Assembly: GCF_009939195.1 (NCBI RefSeq)
Contig: NZ_JAACKC010000001.1
Coordinates: forward strand, 1 to 64,000
Length of the DNA stretch: 64,000 bases
From: Acinetobacter kanungonis
Lineage (GTDB): Bacteria; Pseudomonadota; Gammaproteobacteria; Pseudomonadales; Moraxellaceae
Direction of reading: 5' to 3'
Shown here: positions 10,092-18,780 of the stretch, one piece after another
Layout: every line of letters starts with the position of its first letter
Position numbering within the stretch: the first letter of the stretch is position 1
The notes under the pieces: model-generated
The model's input: only the letters and a program-made list of their open reading frames with translations
What the model was told of the DNA's origin: nothing
Database searches by the model: none
Program-made: the position numbers and the translations under genes

Positions 10092-10407
10092 AAGATAGGG
10101 CGCCGTGAGGCGCTCTATTAGTAATCAATTTGAATTTCTCGTTAGTCTTGATATTTCAATTTACAAAGTCTACGTGCCTATAATCGCTTTATTCCTTCGT
10201 TAAGAATCACAAAAACGGTAATAAATAAAAAAACCACTATATAAAATTATCATTGAAATACTGCTCATTGTAGCTTTATGCAGTAAAGTTTTTTGCTTTC
10301 TGCACTTAATAAAGTGAACCGTACCGAGTTTGTCTGAGACAAACTTTCTTGACGAATATGGCAACATTCTAACGCCATTTCAATATAGTGTTGCGTATAA
10401 TTATACA
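10092..10407. other. Intergenic stretch between higA and hicA remnant
   Basis: No gene is seen. A weak hairpin (TAGGGCGCC/GGCGCTCTA, 10096-10117) directly follows higA without a T tract. A 19-bp odd-centred dyad, AGTTTGTCTGAGACAAACT at 10327-10345, and a TATAAT hexamer at 10396-10401 lie before the hicA remnant and probably belong to its old promoter/operator. Confidence 0.4.
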
Positions 10408-10596
10408 ATGAATAGCAAAGACATTATTAAGTGTCTAGAGCAGGAAGGCTGGTACAAAGTGGGAGATAAAGGCGACCATGAGAAATAAAAGCATCCTGAA
10501 AAATCTGGTCATGTTGTAGTTCCTCCCCCGAGGAAAGACATGCCGATTGGCACTTTACGCAATATTTATAAACAGGCTGGTTGGGAGTGGAGGTAA
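10408..10596 (+). pseudogene. hicA: hicA toxin gene with in-frame stop
   Basis: The frame reads MNSKDIIKCLEQEGWYKVGD, then KGDHEK, a TAA stop at 10486-10488 (codon 27), and KHPEKSGHVVVPPPRKDMP with IGTLRNIYKQAGWEWR. Apart from the stop, this is a complete HicA mRNA interferase of about 62 residues, with the 'GSHHQFKHP' motif altered. The stop falls where family members normally have phenylalanine. The toxin would be truncated to 26 residues and is presumably inactive. hicB follows directly, with 2 bases between the genes. Confidence 0.8.
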
Positions 10597-10598
10597 AT

Positions 10599-10965
10599 AT
10601 GTTATATCCAGTATATGTTCATAAAGATGAAGATACTGCATACGGCTTAACTTTTCCTGACTTTGAAGGGTGTTTTAGTGCAGCGGATGAAATGCAAGAT
10701 ATTCAACGCATGGCGCAAGAGGCTGTAGAGCTTCATTTTGATGGCGAGGAATCAAAATTACCAAAACCATCAAGCCCTGAACAATGGTTGGGTGATGAGC
10801 GATTTCAAGATGGGTTCTGGTTGTTGATTGATATTGATACAAGCAAAATCAGTCCGTATCAATGTCAGTATGTCAGAGTCTTTGGTCAAACGTCTTGATG
10901 CTGTTGCAAAAAGATAGCATTTAAGTCGATCTGCCTTTTTGGCAAAAAAAGTGCAGAATTAGCAC
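10599..10965 (+). pseudogene. hicB: hicB antitoxin gene, frameshifted in its DNA-binding tail
   Basis: The first part is a normal HicB N-terminal domain (MLYPVYVHKDEDTAYGLTFP, DFEGCFSAADE), opened by GGAGG 6 nt before the ATG. The open frame stops at 10898 after an unrelated tail (YQCQYVRVFGQTS). Shifting frame near 10855 restores a typical HicB C-terminal DNA-binding segment (NVSMSESLVKRLDAVAKR, then a stop, then LSRSAFLAKKVQN) to about 10965. So a frameshift and a further stop have removed the DNA-binding part. With hicA also broken, the whole pair is dead, which is consistent with toxin loss relaxing selection on the antitoxin. Confidence 0.75.
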
Positions 10966-11466
10966 TACACGATTAAGATCTTAAGAGAGCAACTACCCGT
11001 CTACATGGCGGTTTTTTTTTTGCGTAATTTATGAAAAATACCGATCTTCTTAGCGCTGATAAGGGATATGACTCGAAAGCTTTGAGAGAGCAGATAGAAA
11101 GAAAATCCACAAATGTTAAATGAACTCTGGCTGAAATAGCCTAAGCAAACTGAAAAGGGGGAATTGTTTAAAAATCTCTCTGGTTATAAGTAAGCTGTCT
11201 TTATGAAAAGCATCATGCTAACTTTGATTCATAATAAGGGGAATTTAAAAGCTTTAGCATCACAGTTTGATTGCTGGATTTACGAAAATGGTGTGAAGAT
11301 TAGCACTTTGGTAAATCTATGAGCTGAAGTGTTGTAGTCCAAACCCGATCTGACAGTTACCCATTTTTTAGTGGGCCCGTCAGGTTAAATTTGAGCTAAA
11401 TTTTTCTCAGCCCAAATTCATTTCCAATCAAGTAATGTTTCAAGTTATGTGCAGACACTGCACAAT
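10966..11466. other. Gene-poor stretch with a transposase scrap
   Basis: No intact gene is visible. Around 11053-11121 the plus strand reads SADKGYDSKALREQIERKS, resembling the 'ADxGYDS' part of the DDE domain of IS5-family transposases from a different subgroup than the IS903-like copies. It is followed by stops. A run of ten T residues near 11009-11018 follows a weak CCG/CGG stem. The remainder to 11466 is unassigned. Confidence 0.4.
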
Positions 11467-11685
11467 TTAATTCACCGTACCTAAGACTGGTATCAACTTT
11501 GGTCCAGCCATCCTTGCTTTACTAATAATCTCCACCAACTCATCATAAGTCAGTTCAAACTTATCTTCGCTATCAAAAACATAAACCATATTCTTGCCTT
11601 CATATTCAGGTGGAGTAGGTGGTACAAATCGTTTCGGGATTAGGAGTTGAGTAATTTGTTCGTCAGTTAGTTTAAATAAGTGCAT
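11467..11685 (-). CDS. Small hypothetical protein in the umuDC operon
   Basis: A 72-residue protein (MHLFKLTDEQITQLLIPKRF ... GPKLIPVLGTVN) that I do not recognise. It begins 3 bases after the umuC stop on the same strand, so it is almost certainly co-transcribed with umuD and umuC. It is acidic in the middle (DSEDKFELTYDELVEII) with a proline-rich bend (PPTPPEYEG) and has no membrane segment or signal. Position suggests a role in, or expression during, the SOS response. No function can be stated from sequence. Confidence 0.65.
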   Translation of the reverse strand: MHLFKLTDEQITQLLIPKRFVPPTPPEYEGKNMVYVFDSEDKFELTYDELVEIISKARMAGPKLIPVLGTVN

Positions 11686-11688
11686 GTT

Positions 11689-12984
11689 TTATCCTACTCT
11701 TGGTAAGTCAGACCATTTTGTTAAATACGATGGTGATCTAAGGTTTTGATTCATGTGCCATGAGGCTTCTCGATTGTTAGCAATGCCTAGCGTGACGAGA
11801 TTCTTCCCAAACCGTTCACTGATGGCTTCGATGGCATCTGAAAGCCTTTCGCGCTCTTGCTTATGCGAATAGTCCGTGAATAGATCGGGCACAAACTTGG
11901 ATTTATCTGTGATTTCGAGCAGCACGATTCCCGCCTTTTTATACTTAAAACCCTTCTTAAATATCTGATCGATACCTTTCATCGCAGCCTTGGTGATAAG
12001 CAATAAGTCGTCTGTATGTTCGTGCATTTGAACCACGATATAGGGGGAGTAACGCTCAGTCTTGTCAAAGCGACTGGTTTGGATATAGACACCGATCATC
12101 TTGCAGATTGAGCCATCTTCCCGCATACGCTTCACTGCTCTGGCCACATAAAGCCGGACAGACGCTTTGATATCATCCATTTCATACACTGGGTTGCCAT
12201 ATGAACGACTGCTGATGATTTGTTTCTTCGCTACTGCATCATCAGTCAGGTCAATACAAGAAAGGCCCTGTAGTTCAAGCACCGTCTTTTCCATCACGAT
12301 ACTGAACTGTTTTTTGATTTCTTTAGGATTGGCATTGATCAGATCTAGAACAGACTGAACACCCATGGCATTGAGCTTCTTACAGTTCTGTCTGCCGACG
12401 CCCCAGACTTCCGATACATCCACTTGTGCGAGTAGCGTTTCTGTAGAGCATGGGTCCATCTGGGCCAGATTACAGACCCCATTGAAGAACTTGTTTTTCT
12501 TGGCGAGATGATTGGCAATCTTGGCTTCAGTTTTAGAGCGACCGATTCCAATACAGCAGGGTAGTCCTAACCAACGCCAAGCCTTAGCCCTCATATCCTG
12601 AGCATATTCTGTCAGGTCAAATAAATGCTCATAAGCTGTGAGCTTCAGGAAGCATTCATCAATCGAATAGACTTCTTGATCTCCTGGTGCAACATAGTCC
12701 CCAAGCAGTTCCATAAAGCGCTTGGACATTTCGCCATATAAGGAGAAATTACTGGATAGCACCTGAATGTTATGTTGTTTGATCAGCTCTTTAATTTGGA
12801 ATACAGGAACACCCATCTTGATGCCGAGATCTTTCGCTTCTTGGCTTCTGGCCACGGCACAGCCGTCATTGTTGCTGAGTACAATGGTCGGTCGATCATT
12901 CAAGGCAGGATTAAACACACGTTCACACGAGACGTAGCAATTATTCACGTCGACTAACGCGAATATTTCATTTTCACTTTTCAT
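11689..12984 (-). CDS. umuC: Y-family DNA polymerase V catalytic subunit
   Basis: A 431-residue UmuC-type error-prone polymerase for translesion synthesis after DNA damage. The palm carries the metal-binding acids D12 ([19 protein letters not shown]) and D109/E110 (VYSIDECF). The helix-hairpin-helix-type segment [18 protein letters not shown] and the little-finger region follow. Length agrees with UmuC (about 420). It starts 14 bases after the umuD-like gene and is followed by the small 72-residue gene, so the three form one operon on the minus strand. It requires a processed UmuD' partner and RecA in characterised systems. Confidence 0.93.
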   Translation of the reverse strand: MKSENEIFALVDVNNCYVSCERVFNPALNDRPTIVLSNNDGCAVARSQEAKDLGIKMGVPVFQIKELIKQHNIQVLSSNFSLYGEMSKRFMELLGDYVAPGDQEVYSIDECFLKLTAYEHLFDLTEYAQDMRAKAWRWLGLPCCIGIGRSKTEAKIANHLAKKNKFFNGVCNLAQMDPCSTETLLAQVDVSEVWGVGRQNCKKLNAMGVQSVLDLINANPKEIKKQFSIVMEKTVLELQGLSCIDLTDDAVAKKQIISSRSYGNPVYEMDDIKASVRLYVARAVKRMREDGSICKMIGVYIQTSRFDKTERYSPYIVVQMHEHTDDLLLITKAAMKGIDQIFKKGFKYKKAGIVLLEITDKSKFVPDLFTDYSHKQERERLSDAIEAISERFGKNLVTLGIANNREASWHMNQNLRSPSYLTKWSDLPRVG

Positions 12985-12998
12985 TGTTATTCTTCTTT

Positions 12999-13625
12999 TT
13001 ATGAGCGGTGATGAATACGCTTTAGGTTAAAAGTCACTACACCCCAAACAGATATCGTCTGACTATCATCGGGAATGATGTGATTGAAATTAGGATTTTC
13101 AGCCTTTAACCAAAGTTCTGGAAGCGGATAATTTTCATCGCCAAATATCTCTTTGATTTCAGACTTTGACATCTTATTGGTGATCATCAACCGTTTAATG
13201 GTCGAGGCACTATTATCAATCAAGGCAACCACGATATCGTAATGTTTGGCTTCAATACTGCGATCGACAATGATTGGATCGTTGATCTCAAAACCTGCAT
13301 CGAGCATGGATTCACTGTCTACATAAGCAATGAAAGTAGAAATAGGGTTGTGAATCAGGAACTCATTCAAATCGAGTGCTTTGTCTTGCTCATCCTTGGT
13401 GCTGAAGGCTGGACCTGCAGGGATTCGTTCTAAAGAGACAGGAATTGAGACTTTGGATTTTGGTAGGACTGCGGTAAGCCCTAACTGCGCAACCAGTTCA
13501 TTTTGAACAGCGATTTGTTCAAGCACGGTATTGATGGTAGGGCTTGGCTTACCCTCTGGACCCATGAGCTCTTGTAAAGATGACCATGCGTCGTCAGAGA
13601 AGTAGATAGGCAACTTCTTAGACAT
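12999..13625 (-). CDS. umuD: UmuD-like S24 peptidase (UmuDAb-type possible repressor/polymerase V subunit)
   Basis: At 208 residues this is longer than E. coli UmuD (139). An extra N-terminal segment ([20 protein letters not shown]) precedes the peptidase domain, as in the Acinetobacter UmuDAb protein, which acts as a LexA-like repressor. The self-cleavage site is A70-G71 (RIPAGPAF). The catalytic dyad is S106 (DSESMLD) and K144 (STIKRLM). It probably undergoes RecA-stimulated autocleavage, yielding a polymerase V subunit and possibly relieving repression. The near-palindrome about 64-93 bp upstream of its start is a candidate operator. Whether this copy represses or only serves UmuC cannot be decided here. 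Confidence 0.88.
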   Translation of the reverse strand: MSKKLPIYFSDDAWSSLQELMGPEGKPSPTINTVLEQIAVQNELVAQLGLTAVLPKSKVSIPVSLERIPAGPAFSTKDEQDKALDLNEFLIHNPISTFIAYVDSESMLDAGFEINDPIIVDRSIEAKHYDIVVALIDNSASTIKRLMITNKMSKSEIKEIFGDENYPLPELWLKAENPNFNHIIPDDSQTISVWGVVTFNLKRIHHRS

Positions 13626-13688
13626 ATGATACTCCTACGCTACGAGGCGTGTTTGGAAGTAGAATTTGTCTAAATAGGATATTACTAA

Positions 13689-13718
13689 CAACGTTTAAAA
13701 TTCAAATTTAAAAAGTTG
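13689..13718. promoter_or_regulatory. Near-palindromic candidate operator upstream of umuDC
   Basis: CAAC at 13689 and GTTG ending at 13718 bracket the odd-centred dyad TTTAAAATTCAAATTTAAA, in which the outer TTTAAA arms match exactly and the centre pairs except at two positions. It lies in the 111-bp gap between the SRAP stop and the umuD start. This is a reasonable SOS or UmuDAb-type control site, though I could not match it to a published consensus. Confidence 0.4.
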
Positions 13719-13736
13719 TGGATAAACAAGGATGCG

Positions 13737-14378
13737 TCAGAATAAGACGTTTTGTTTCTGCTCATCGCGTGGAAAAGTGACGAATTCATCGGGCATTGGA
13801 AAGAAATACTCATGCGCGTGTTCATGATCTGCTGTTAGCCAGTCTTTTCGATATTGCTCCGGAATCACGATGATGGATCGTTTCTCATCCTTCGGTGCAT
13901 GGAATTGCTTCATGAATGGGTGCTGATCAGAATTGATGGTTAACATCGAAAAGGAGCGTACCTTATTCCCATCAATCACAGCATCATCATAGATCCCTGC
14001 TATCGTAAAAGGCTGATTATCTTTACGCTTGATAGTGTACCAGTGTGGCTTACCATTGATGTATTTCGGCTCGTAGAACTCTTGCACAGGGACTAGGCAG
14101 AACTTGCTGTACTTCCAAGCATGTCGAAAGCTGGGCTTATCTGCTACAGACTCAGTTCTGGCATTATAAGTATGACTGCTGAACTTCAATTCTTTTGCCC
14201 AGCTCGGCAGTAATCCAAATTTTGCGATATCAAGCTCCAAATGTTCTGAGCCATTCAAGATGATTGGAGCATGGTAAGAAGGGAATACATGGTCCTTAAG
14301 CTCAAGATCAAACTGGCTTGTATCGACACCTAAGAGCGTCAAATTTCTTTTACTTGGGAATAGGTAATTTGAGCACAT
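13737..14378 (-). CDS. SOS response-associated peptidase family protein (YedK/HMCES)
   Basis: This SRAP protein forms a thiazolidine crosslink with abasic sites in single-stranded DNA and so shields them. It is 213 residues long. The active-site residues align exactly with the family: C2 exposed after Met removal (MCSNYLFP), N72 (YNARTES), E103 (VQEFYEP) and H160 (QFHAPKDEKRS). The gene lies directly upstream of, and in the same direction as, umuD-umuC. This groups damage tolerance functions together and suggests SOS control. The sequence is complete with no disruption. Confidence 0.92.
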   Translation of the reverse strand: MCSNYLFPSKRNLTLLGVDTSQFDLELKDHVFPSYHAPIILNGSEHLELDIAKFGLLPSWAKELKFSSHTYNARTESVADKPSFRHAWKYSKFCLVPVQEFYEPKYINGKPHWYTIKRKDNQPFTIAGIYDDAVIDGNKVRSFSMLTINSDQHPFMKQFHAPKDEKRSIIVIPEQYRKDWLTADHEHAHEYFFPMPDEFVTFPRDEQKQNVLF

Positions 14379-14775
14379 ATGGATGGCTTAAACTCAAAGT
14401 TTTAATTGGAATTATATACCTACTTACACGAACAAGCTGCGTGTAAGGCTCTAAATAAGGATGATGAAAGCCCTTTAGTGAGGATTGGGCGTTCAAGACT
14501 TTATTAATGAAAATAACTACATATCTATAATGATGAAATTACGAAAATAATTATTAAAAAAGGATCCCTTAAATCATCGAACTTAACTTTAACTTCCGCT
14601 TCATTTTCCATAAAAATATCATGATTATTGAATAGCCACCAACTAGCCCTATCAATTTCAATAGAGCTTTGTTTCATGGGCAATAGCATCTAATTGGTCA
14701 CGTCTTTCGGATTCAGAAAAGCAATCAGCTCCATTACTTGGAAGAACAGATTGTCGGCTGAATTAAGCTATTTTA
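14379..14775. other. Gene-free stretch, possibly an old coding remnant
   Basis: Nothing firm was found. On the minus strand about 14655-14760 reads LPSNGADCFSESERRDQLDA then IAHETKLY and a stop, with no start or ribosome site, which could be the tail of a lost gene. A 50-codon minus-strand frame (14525-14677) also lacks a ribosome site. Confidence 0.3.
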
Positions 14776-14810
14776 AAGAAGATCATCTATACAATGATCT
14801 TCTTCTTTTT
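14776..14810. terminator. Terminator after the porin gene
   Basis: AAGAAGATCAT and ATGATCTTCTT form an 11-bp stem. On the minus strand it begins a few bases after the porin stop and is followed by a T-rich stretch. On the plus strand it is followed by CTTTTT, so it may act both ways. Confidence 0.7.
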
Positions 14811-14812
14811 AT

Positions 14813-15988
14813 TTAGAAATTATAGAAGAACAATAAGTTCAGCATACGATTTGTACTATTGTCATCTCCAGCGGCAAGTGAATCAGCCGAACCGTTAATA
14901 AAGACGTCATTTTTGCCAATAATATATTCGGCGGCCATCGAAAACTGTTTAACGTCTAATTGAGCACCAATGATATTTCGTGTGGAATCTTTATAGCCTG
15001 ACTTATTCTTAACATAGCTTGAATAAGTCAGATATGGTGTCAGAGTAAAGCGCTGATTTGGATCTTTATAAACATAGTTTAAATCTGCAGTATAAAAATC
15101 GGCATCATTAGCAACATAGTAAGTGCTGTCAAAAGACCCCATAACTGAATAGTCTGGCGATATTGGATCTTTGTTGGTAATTTTATTCTTACCACCTGTT
15201 AAGGTTATATTTAGCCCTTTATAGTTGGTCCGAGCAAATGCTGCCCAAGCGTTCCGACTTCCTGTGTCGCCACTGGTTAAGTTTTCAATTTCGGAATGCC
15301 AGTATGAACCACCAATACTTAGATTCAAGTCAGAGATATTGAAATTAGGGAGTTGCTGATCAATTCGACCTACAAACATATTTTTTTCATTGTAAGAGCT
15401 ATCTCCAGAAACATTTGTTTTTACATAGTTTACAGTGTAACGAGATGAATCATAGCTTTTGCCTACGTAGTTGCCAGCATCCCCTACAAAATACGCTAAA
15501 TCAATTTTGGTGCCATCAGAAATATAGGATTGAAAATCTAATCCGAGGTTATGTATATCTTCTAGACCTGCATTTACATCAATTCCACCATACCAGCTTG
15601 TTGACCAACCACGACCAGGTCCAAAAGGTACATCTTGTACACCGACAGTAACGCGATTAGCATCATTGAACTTATAGCCTAAATTCGCATTAACTAAGGA
15701 TGAAAAATCACACAAAGTATCGAATTGATAGCAACGATATTCAAAGTTTCCAAATAACTTATTTGCATCATAATTTACATTAATTTTTGCAGCATTAAAT
15801 TGTAGTTTATGATCGTTATCGGAATAGTCTTTATCCTGAATATTGGCTCTCAACCAACCTGATATCGTCACTTTACCGAGATCAGTATTGGCATCTCCTA
15901 ACGCAAGATCGGATGCAAAAGATGGGGTAGTGGAGAACAAAGCAATGGATACCCCAGTGAATAGAGCATTAGATTTAGTGAAAATCAT
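14813..15988 (-). CDS. Outer-membrane porin-like beta-barrel protein
   Basis: A 391-residue secreted protein. A signal peptide (FTKSNALFTGVSIALFSTTP, cleavage likely after SFA-S) is followed by alternating amphipathic strands rich in aromatic and glycine residues. The chain ends in the C-terminal signature LLFFYNF, with the terminal Phe needed for outer-membrane assembly. Repeated patterns such as ISGWLRANIQDKDY, NLSIGGSYWHSE and FTLTPYLTYSSYV are beta-strand-like. It is probably a passive channel, and its substrate is not evident. It lies next to glutamate dehydrogenase and the lysine catabolic cluster, so uptake of an amino acid or organic acid is plausible. The gap to gdhA is 117 bp, so it may have its own promoter. 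Confidence 0.75.
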   Translation of the reverse strand: MIFTKSNALFTGVSIALFSTTPSFASDLALGDANTDLGKVTISGWLRANIQDKDYSDNDHKLQFNAAKINVNYDANKLFGNFEYRCYQFDTLCDFSSLVNANLGYKFNDANRVTVGVQDVPFGPGRGWSTSWYGGIDVNAGLEDIHNLGLDFQSYISDGTKIDLAYFVGDAGNYVGKSYDSSRYTVNYVKTNVSGDSSYNEKNMFVGRIDQQLPNFNISDLNLSIGGSYWHSEIENLTSGDTGSRNAWAAFARTNYKGLNITLTGGKNKITNKDPISPDYSVMGSFDSTYYVANDADFYTADLNYVYKDPNQRFTLTPYLTYSSYVKNKSGYKDSTRNIIGAQLDVKQFSMAAEYIIGKNDVFINGSADSLAAGDDNSTNRMLNLLFFYNF

Positions 15989-16105
15989 TTAAAAAATCCT
16001 AATTGTGTATCAAAAAATGCCCAATAAATAATTAAAAAATTCAGGCATTCTTTTAGATTTATTGATAAATATAAAAATTTTTTGGTAATTATGAGTTTGT
16101 CTGCA

Positions 16106-17380
16106 TTAACCTGGATAAATACCACGTTCGATACGAGCAATCAGGATACGCTCACATGCAACGATATATGCTGCGGTTCTTAAGGAGCACTGGGTTTGAA
16201 TTGATTTATTCCAAATATCATTAATCGCATCACGCATGATTTTATCCATGCGAAGATTAATTTCATCTTCAGTCCAGAAAAAGCTTGATAAGTCTTGAAC
16301 CCATTCAAAATAACTCACTGTGACACCACCAGCATTACAAATTACATCTGGAACTACCGTAATATTACGACTGGCGAAGATGTCATCAGCAGCTGCTAAT
16401 GTAGGCCCATTAGCACCCTCTAAAATTAACTTGGTTTGAATTGTTTGAGCAATTTCAGCATCAATGACACCTTCAAGAGCGGCAGGAATAAAAATTTCAG
16501 CTTCTAATTTCCAAAATTTGGACTTATCTACTTCATCATCAGGAGCATAATTTTTAATACCTCCGTGGTTTTTCTGATAAGACATTAATTTCACAACATC
16601 AATACCATTAGGTTGATATAAAGTGGCACTGTGATCTTGAATACAGATAACTTTTGCTCCATTTTTTTGGAACAATAGAGCAGCCTCACTGCCAACATTG
16701 CCGAATCCCTGAACACAAATACGCGCATTGGAAATATCAAGATTAATTTCTTTTGCAACTTCAAGACCAGTGATGAATACACCTCGTCCAGTTGCATGAA
16801 CGCGGCCTAAAGATCCACCTAAATGTACTGGTTTCCCCGTTACGACTCCTGTAACTGTATTTCCAGCATTCATTGAAAAGGTATCCATCATCCAAGCCAT
16901 AATTTGAGGTGTCGTACCTACATCTGGAGCAGGAATATCTTTTTGAGGACCAATGATTAAATTAATTTCTGCAGCATAACGTCGTGTCAGACGTTCAAGT
17001 TCACGTTTAGATAAAGAGCTTGGATCTACTCGTACGCCACCTTTTGCACCACCAAAGGGTAGGTTTAAAGCAGCACATTTAATTGTCATCCAGGCAGATA
17101 AGGCCATGACTTCATTTAAATCGACGTCAGGATGAAAACGAATGCCACCTTTACCTGGGCCTCTAGCTAAACTATGTTGAACACGGAAACCTTCAAAATG
17201 TTCGATGGTGCCATCATCCATTTCGACAGGAATATCTACGATTAATGCACGTTTGGGATGACGTAAAAAATCCAATCGCTGCCTTAATGGGTCATCCAGA
17301 AAAGGTTCTACCCGTTTTAGTTGCTGTAAATAATTGTCCCATGCCGAATTACTTTGGCTTACATATGAAAGACTTGCCAT
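16106..17380 (-). CDS. gdhA: Glutamate dehydrogenase (Glu/Leu/Phe/Val dehydrogenase family)
   Basis: Reversible oxidative deamination of glutamate to 2-oxoglutarate and ammonia. The 424 residues show the family signature around the catalytic lysines K101 (IKCAALNLPFGGAKGG) and K113, the catalytic aspartate D153 (PAPDVGT), and a Rossmann motif GFGNVG (225-230). The length is close to the hexameric, mostly NAD-linked catabolic enzymes (RocG/GudB-like) rather than the roughly 450-residue NADP anabolic type. The lysine pathway encoded to the right produces 2-oxoglutarate and, via transamination, glutamate, so this enzyme would recycle the amino acceptor and release ammonia. That link is inferred from proximity. 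Confidence 0.92.
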   Translation of the reverse strand: MASLSYVSQSNSAWDNYLQQLKRVEPFLDDPLRQRLDFLRHPKRALIVDIPVEMDDGTIEHFEGFRVQHSLARGPGKGGIRFHPDVDLNEVMALSAWMTIKCAALNLPFGGAKGGVRVDPSSLSKRELERLTRRYAAEINLIIGPQKDIPAPDVGTTPQIMAWMMDTFSMNAGNTVTGVVTGKPVHLGGSLGRVHATGRGVFITGLEVAKEINLDISNARICVQGFGNVGSEAALLFQKNGAKVICIQDHSATLYQPNGIDVVKLMSYQKNHGGIKNYAPDDEVDKSKFWKLEAEIFIPAALEGVIDAEIAQTIQTKLILEGANGPTLAAADDIFASRNITVVPDVICNAGGVTVSYFEWVQDLSSFFWTEDEINLRMDKIMRDAINDIWNKSIQTQCSLRTAAYIVACERILIARIERGIYPG

Positions 17381-17663
17381 TTTATTACCTATGACAGAAA
17401 TGACAGTAAAAATAGGTGTGTTACCTCAGATGTGTAGATATAAACCTATTTTGTTCATTTCTTTTAAAATTGATCTCTGTTAGTGCTTATTAAACAAAGC
17501 AAACCCTAAGCACGTATTCATAGTTATATAAGCGAGTGAAAAATGCACGAGTGCAAAGATGATTTGTTTAGGAAAATAAATCTTAGGGACATTCCCTTTT
17601 TTCGTTTTATTTCAAATGCGAAAATTTTTATTTTGTATGAGGGATAATGGGATAAATTTCTAG

Positions 17664-18572
17664 ATGAAACGAAAACAAATTGATTTATTTGCAGTAGTTA
17701 GCATGATAATTCTATGTGCAATATGGGGATTACAGCAGGTGAGTATTAAGTCAATAATTTTTGATATTTCGCCTGTGCTACAGGGAGCCATCCGTTCTCT
17801 GATAGCAACTCTAGCAGTCTATGTTCTTATACAGTTTAGAAAAATACCATTATCATTATCTACTTCTGTATATAAATATGGAGCGCTCGCAGGACTGCTT
17901 TTTGGTTTAGAGTTTCTATTTGTGAATGAAGGGCTCAAATATACTTCAGCTGCGCACATTTCAGTATTTATTTATACCTCACCAATCTTTGCTGTGTTGG
18001 GTATGGGGTTATTTGTGCCAGAAGAGCGCTTAACCTCAAAGTAATGGAGTGGAGTTCTACTTTGTTTTATTGGAATCTTAATTGCTTTATTTTGGGGGCA
18101 TCAAAGTACAGAAGACCAGACTTCACTTAAAGGAGATATTTTGGGGTTGCTTGCAGGCCTAAGTCTTGGGGCTACGACAATAGTCATTCGTTGTACTAAA
18201 TTAGGATATGCGCCAGCAACACATGTGCTCTTTTTCCAAGTTTTGGGTGCGACACTGCTTTTGGGAATATATGCAGTTTTAACAAATCAATTGACTTTTA
18301 AGGTTACGTTTTTATCTATATCCAATCTTTTATTTCAAGGACTTATTGTTTCTTTTGCCAGTTTTTTGATGTGGTTTCACTTAATTAAAACCTATTATTT
18401 ATCTCAAGTTGGGAACATTGGCTTTCTAACACCTATTTTCGGGGTGATTTTTTCAGTACTTTTACTGGGAGAAATACTCACCTTTAGTTTTATGATCGGT
18501 GGGATTTTTGTAGTTTTGGGGGTGATCTATTTAAGTTTATCTCCTAAGAAGAAAATTGAAAATTACGCATGA
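17664..18572 (+). pseudogene. EamA/DMT-family transporter interrupted by one stop codon
   Basis: Two frames in exact register, 17664-18044 and the rest to 18572, together give a 302-residue ten-helix drug/metabolite exporter of the RhtA/YdcZ-like EamA type. They are separated only by TAA at 18042-18044, in the sequence LTSK-stop-WSGVLLCFIGI. Family members usually have a glutamine-like residue at this point, so a CAA-to-TAA change is the simplest explanation. Both EamA repeats are otherwise intact (LCAIWGLQQVSIK, GLLAGLSLGATTIVIR), which suggests recent inactivation. Such proteins export amino acids or metabolites; the substrate is unknown. Confidence 0.85.
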
Positions 18573-18780
18573 AAAAATGGAATGGCCCTATTAAATATAT
18601 TCGCTTGATAAGCTGGTTATACAAAGATTAAATAAAATCTCATTCTAAATTTAAAATAATTTGAATCTTCTTGTTTGATTAAATCATAGTAAGGATATTT
18701 ATCATTACATGATTGCTTAATGTTTAGATAGATCAATTTTTTTAATTTAACTCTAAAGTCAATATTTGAGGTTCATCATA

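Noticed and set aside
14525..14677. 50-codon minus-strand frame (MKQSSIEIDRASWW...)
   Set aside because: No ribosome site, very AT-rich tail and no recognisable domain.
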